Below, in pieces: positions 4,124-6,687 of a stretch of 6,687 bases of DNA. A model generated the notes under the pieces. The model did no database searches. It was not told the DNA's origin and worked only from the letters and a program-made list of their open reading frames with translations. A program made the translations under genes and the position numbers. The stretch is from Holosporales bacterium. GTDB taxonomy: Bacteria; Pseudomonadota; Alphaproteobacteria; BNTO01. The DNA lies in the NCBI GenBank assembly GCA_031257945.1, contig JAIRNU010000045.1, positions 1 to 6,687 on the forward strand, given 5' to 3'. Position 1 is the first letter of the stretch. Each line of letters opens with the position of its first letter.

Positions 4124-6215
4124 GAGTGATTATCACAAAGGAACGTCCACCGGTAGGGGCACTGTGAGTGAAAAGGGGCCGGAAGTCCAGCAGACAACGC
4201 CTTGCGACGCCCGCGTAACTTCGCTTGTTATCCCACAAGAGCAAGAATGTATCCCTGATAACATGCAACCACGTTGCTTGTGGCCGTTTCTACAAATACT
4301 TACTTTTGCTCCCGATAGTAAGGTGAAATCCATAGGAAGGAGGGCTTTTTGGCAGTGCTCAGAATTATCGAGTGTCCAGATTCCGCAGAGCGTTGAGGAG
4401 ATTAAAACAGACGCTTTTAGCTGCTGCGATAAGCTTTCTCATATTATATTCGAAGCAGGAAGCAAATTGCAAACAATAGGAATGGAAGCTTTTTATAGTT
4501 GTAAATCCCTTGCATCTATAGAAATACCACCACGTGTTAAAACAACAGGGATGCGAGCTTTCAGTGGGTGTGAACATCTTCAAGATATTGTGTTCGCACC
4601 AGAAAGCCAGTTAACAACTATTGAGGCCGGGGCTTTTTGTGGTTGTCGTTCTCTCGATTCTATAATAATTCCATCAACGGTTACAACTATTGGGTCTTGG
4701 GCTTTTTGTGATTGTAGCAATCTAACCGGCGTAATAATTGGCAACAACAGTAGTTTGAGTGAAATCGAAGAGGGCGCTTTTGAAGATTGTAAGAACATAA
4801 GAGAAATTAAATTACCATCTTCAGTCCAAAAAATCGGTAATGGAGCGTTCTATGGTACAAACATAGAGCTAAGTATACCCGCAGATAGCATTCTAATACC
4901 GAAGGGTTGTACTCCGCAGCAAAAAAAAGAGGCAATGCACACATTTTTGAGCTATCTTTTTGTTAATCCTGAGGGGACATACATCTCCGATGGCAACGTA
5001 ATATTGGAAGAAATTTCGCCCGATAGCAATGGAAGTATTGTAAAGATTGGTAATGACAAGTGGCAATTAACAGATGCTGCTACGCGAACGTGGGAGTGTA
5101 ACCAAGAGGTTATTAGCTTACCAATTCACACACAGGAAAACGAAATAGTGGTGGCCAATCCTGAAAAAATGCAAATTCTTGATGGTAACGCATCGTTTAC
5201 AGTGTCTTTAAGTGGGCTCGATACTATCCCAAGTCTGGTGTTATGGCGGTCTTTTAGTTCTTCAGCAAATAAAGTCCGGACTGTAATAGTGCCTACGGGT
5301 GTTACTGCAATAGGGCAGGAGGCTTTCAGAAGTACCGACATTCGCGAAGTTGTTTTTGGGGAGGAGAGTAGGTTAGCAGAAATAGGTGAGTTCGCCTTTA
5401 AGAATTGTAACGCTCTCAGTAATATAACACTTCCCCCAAGCGTCAAGTCTATTGATAAAGAAGCATTTCTGGGTTGTACTGCCTTGCAGGGTATGACTAT
5501 TCCGTCAAAAGTCAACCATATCGGACAGAGAGTATTTAAAGACTGTACTGCGCTGGAAACTGTCACGTTCGAGGCAGGAAGCAAATTACAAAAAATCGAA
5601 GAAGAGGGTTTTGCAGGTTGTACTGCCTTGCGGAGTATAATTATTCCGTCGAATGTCGAATGTATCGAATGGAAAGTATTTGACGGCTGTACTGCGTTGG
5701 AAACTGTTACGTTTGAGGCAGGAAGCAAATTACGAGGAATCGCAGATGCGGCTTTTTGCAATTGTACTGCCTTGCAGAGTATAACTATTCCGTCAAAAGT
5801 CACAGGGATAGGACGTAACGTATTTAAAGATTGTACTGAGCTTAGAACTGTTACGTTCGAAGAAGGATGTAAACTAATAGGGATCGCAGAGTGTGCTTTT
5901 CAAAACTGTAGCAGTCTGAAGAATATTCAAATACCAGAAGGTGTTAAGTGGATTGAAGACGGAGCTTTTGATAATTGTACAGCGTTAACAAATGTAACAC
6001 TTCCTGAAAGCCTTTGCTGTGGTAACATTTTTTCAAATTGTCCAAATTTAACTGAAGTAACATGGAATATTCCACAACCACAACACTATAATCGACGCGA
6101 ATATTTCCTCTTCTCTTTGGAGCGCATGTTAGGGCTGAGGCCTAATTGCATTGTGAGATTAAAAGATGGAACTGTATTTCTATGCGGTGATACTGGATGG
6201 TACAAAAGTTCGTAA
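4032..6215 (+). CDS. BspA-like leucine-rich-repeat (LRR_5) exported protein
   Basis: This 727-residue protein belongs to the Treponema-type LRR (LRR_5/BspA-like) family, whose members are often surface proteins that bind host or neighbouring-cell ligands. Residues 1-27 are a signal-like leader: basic MTKKMTKKILK, then a moderately hydrophobic segment to G27, with no clear lipobox and a weak cleavage site. Block 1 (~87-285) and block 2 (~413-672) carry units of the form AFxxCxxLxxIxIPxxVxxI. Landmark Phe residues fall at 106, 129, 154, 177, 202, 225, 250 and 273, then 432, 456, 479, 502, 527, 550, 575, 598, 623, 646 and 667. Spacing in most of both blocks alternates 23 and 25. The longer units have VTFEAGSKL in place of IPxxV. 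Residues 286-412 are non-repeat and include a Trp-containing stretch (WQL, TWECN). The tail (673-727) ends in VRLKDGTVF and GWYKSS. Ligand and final location are unknown. The first ATG is preferred because the paralogue has ACG at codon 5. Confidence 0.92.
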   Translation: MTKKMTKKILKIAMLSANYVFCTYCVGTDTRSDYHKGTSTGRGTVSEKGPEVQQTTPCDARVTSLVIPQEQECIPDNMQPRCLWPFLQILTFAPDSKVKSIGRRAFWQCSELSSVQIPQSVEEIKTDAFSCCDKLSHIIFEAGSKLQTIGMEAFYSCKSLASIEIPPRVKTTGMRAFSGCEHLQDIVFAPESQLTTIEAGAFCGCRSLDSIIIPSTVTTIGSWAFCDCSNLTGVIIGNNSSLSEIEEGAFEDCKNIREIKLPSSVQKIGNGAFYGTNIELSIPADSILIPKGCTPQQKKEAMHTFLSYLFVNPEGTYISDGNVILEEISPDSNGSIVKIGNDKWQLTDAATRTWECNQEVISLPIHTQENEIVVANPEKMQILDGNASFTVSLSGLDTIPSLVLWRSFSSSANKVRTVIVPTGVTAIGQEAFRSTDIREVVFGEESRLAEIGEFAFKNCNALSNITLPPSVKSIDKEAFLGCTALQGMTIPSKVNHIGQRVFKDCTALETVTFEAGSKLQKIEEEGFAGCTALRSIIIPSNVECIEWKVFDGCTALETVTFEAGSKLRGIADAAFCNCTALQSITIPSKVTGIGRNVFKDCTELRTVTFEEGCKLIGIAECAFQNCSSLKNIQIPEGVKWIEDGAFDNCTALTNVTLPESLCCGNIFSNCPNLTEVTWNIPQPQHYNRREYFLFSLERMLGLRPNCIVRLKDGTVFLCGDTGWYKSS
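5544..5742 (+). repeat. Near-identical 144-bp-period repeats inside the LRR gene
   Basis: The DNA at 5544-5598 and 5688-5742, both encoding CTALETVTFEAGSKL followed by a variable triplet of residues, differs at about 6 of 55 positions at an exact 144-bp offset. The 5' flank of the 23-residue units (TGTACTGCCTTGC) also recurs nearly unchanged around 5476, 5620 and 5764. This is the footprint of recent internal duplication or recombination. Earlier block-1 units are much more diverged. Confidence 0.85.
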
Positions 6216-6371
6216 AAAGGCGACTTCGAAATGTTTAGCCAGATTGGAATGAAAAGGACAGATCTGTAAAGTCGCTGATGAGACGTAATGCAATGTCGCT
6301 ACGCCATTTGATTGTCAGAAAACATCTCATGTGCAGGCCCTGGAGTGGTGAGACACTTGTATACCCAATCA

Positions 6372-6441
6372 ACTAAAGATTCCGGCCCAATATCCGCACA
6401 AAATCACGGCTTTTCGGATAGAACAATCCAGCATCTTTAGT
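6372..6441. other. Nested stem-loop upstream of the second LRR gene
   Basis: ACTAAAGAT (6372-6380) pairs perfectly with ATCTTTAGT (6433-6441). Enclosed within it, TATCCG (6391-6396) pairs with CGGATA (6415-6420), and AAAA/TTTT can extend the inner stem after a small bulge. The 70-nt structure lies 66 bp before the -35 of the next gene. No equivalent is visible before the first LRR gene. It could be a terminator-like end, a protein-binding site or a small RNA. Confidence 0.5.
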
Positions 6442-6478
6442 AGAAGAGATATATTTGCTTTTATCGTCAGTATTTTGT

Positions 6479-6642
6479 TACACTTAAAACAATAGAGGCG
6501 GCAAGATTGCGCTTGTGCAGCTTGTTTTTGTATAGTTTGAGGCCAGGAAAATGACGAAAAAAACGACAAGGAAGATTTTAAAGATAGCGATGCTATCAGC
6601 AAATTACGTATTCTGTACGTATTGTGTTGGCGCAGGTACCAG
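6479..6642 (+). repeat. Promoter/leader cassette, copy 2
   Basis: This is the second copy of the 164-bp cassette at 3960-4123, about 90% identical and ungapped. In the coding part, codons 8-27 differ only by five synonymous third-position changes, so the encoded leader is identical. Replacements occur only at residues 5, 7, 28 and 29. After the ACCAG at the end of the cassette the two genes diverge completely. Confidence 0.92.
6507..6536 (+). promoter_or_regulatory. Promoter of the second LRR-family gene
   Basis: TTGCGC (6507-6512), an 18-bp spacer identical to that of copy 1, and TATAGT (6531-6536) sit 14 bases before the ATG. The -35 differs at two bases from copy 1 (TTGAAC), while the spacer and -10 are unchanged, which supports the promoter assignment. 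Confidence 0.68.
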
Positions 6643-6687
6643 CGCTTCAGAGGCCCTCTTACGGGAAGATTTACACGAAAACAACAT
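6551..6687 (+). CDS. N-terminal part of a paralogous exported protein, cut by window end
   Basis: Only 45 codons are present. The start, MTKKTTRKIL, and the following residues to G27 match the leader of the 727-residue LRR protein, with identity from residue 8 to 27. The next residues (AGTSAS then EALLREDLHENN) are unrelated to the first protein's mature start, and S-A-S before E34 is a possible signal-peptidase site. AGGA (6545-6548) precedes the ATG by 2 bases, as in the paralogue. That the body will carry LRR_5 repeats is inferred from the shared leader only; no repeat is visible before the sequence ends. Confidence 0.85.
   Translation, partial: MTKKTTRKILKIAMLSANYVFCTYCVGAGTSASEALLREDLHENN

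Larger units (their letters stand above)
6216..6550. other. Intergenic region between the two LRR genes
   Basis: No gene is supported in this 335-bp spacer. A GCGACTT/AAGTCGC inverted repeat (6220-6226 with 6269-6275) encloses a 10-bp palindrome ACAGATCTGT (6258-6267), but there is no U-run, so the transcript end of the upstream gene is unclear. A nested hairpin lies at 6372-6441, and the conserved promoter cassette begins near 6454. A 32-codon frame at 6278-6376 has no ribosome-binding signal or motif, and I do not call it. Confidence 0.6.

Noticed and set aside
3943..4197. Minus-strand open frame that resembles another at 6369-6602
   Set aside because: The two share a Ser/Phe/Gln-rich stretch only because both are antisense to the duplicated promoter/leader cassette. 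The sense strand carries the promoter, start and leader with synonymous drift.
5126..5803. 225-codon minus-strand open frame inside the LRR gene
   Set aside because: It is antisense to the LRR repeats, is itself repetitive in step with them, and has no start signal. The sense reading is a recognised family.
1..6687. CRISPR array, toxin-antitoxin pair or defence island
   Set aside because: There are no regularly spaced direct repeats with unique spacers, and no recognisable nuclease, toxin, helicase or reverse-transcriptase domain in any credible gene.

Overview
The window looks like a chromosomal segment of a Gram-negative bacterium, most likely an alphaproteobacterium of the host-associated kind (Holosporales or Caedimonadales-like). 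This placement is an inference. GlmU carries the 'LSxDT' turn typical of alphaproteobacterial GlmU, the tRNA-Pro gene encodes its own CCA end, spacers are long and rich in dispersed palindromes, and there is at least one pair of BspA-like leucine-rich-repeat (LRR_5, Treponema-type LRR) surface or secreted proteins. Such repeat families are often expanded in symbionts of protists and in mucosal bacteria. No single feature is diagnostic at genus level.

Layout from left to right. Positions 1-422 hold no convincing gene but contain a ~149-bp imperfect palindrome (165-313) and weak promoter-like sequences. A small secreted coiled-coil protein of unknown function follows (423-1043, +). A GC-rich, hairpin-rich spacer (1044-1248) leads into glmU (1249-2637, +), the bifunctional enzyme that makes UDP-GlcNAc for cell-envelope synthesis. 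The spacer after glmU holds a half copy of the left-hand palindrome. A type IV prepilin-like (pseudopilin) gene (2782-3405, -) converges on glmU. Further right on the minus strand is tRNA-Pro(UGG) (3539-3616). Positions 3617-4031 carry a strong rho-independent terminator with no obvious gene to terminate, a second hairpin, and then a well-formed promoter.

The right third is a tandem pair of LRR_5 genes. The first (4032-6215, +, 727 aa) is complete. Its repeats alternate strictly between 25 and 23 residues, giving a 48-residue (144-bp) super-repeat, and are split into two blocks by a non-repeat middle segment. A 335-bp spacer with a nested hairpin (6372-6441) follows, then the start of a paralogue (6551 to the window end).

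The most notable observation is that the two LRR genes share a collinear 164-bp cassette (promoter, very short leader, start and signal-like N-terminus) at about 90% identity. The cassette ends soon after the N-terminal segment, after which the proteins are unrelated as far as visible. Within residues 8-27 the only nucleotide differences are synonymous. This suggests a family of co-regulated exported proteins with a conserved export leader and variable bodies.
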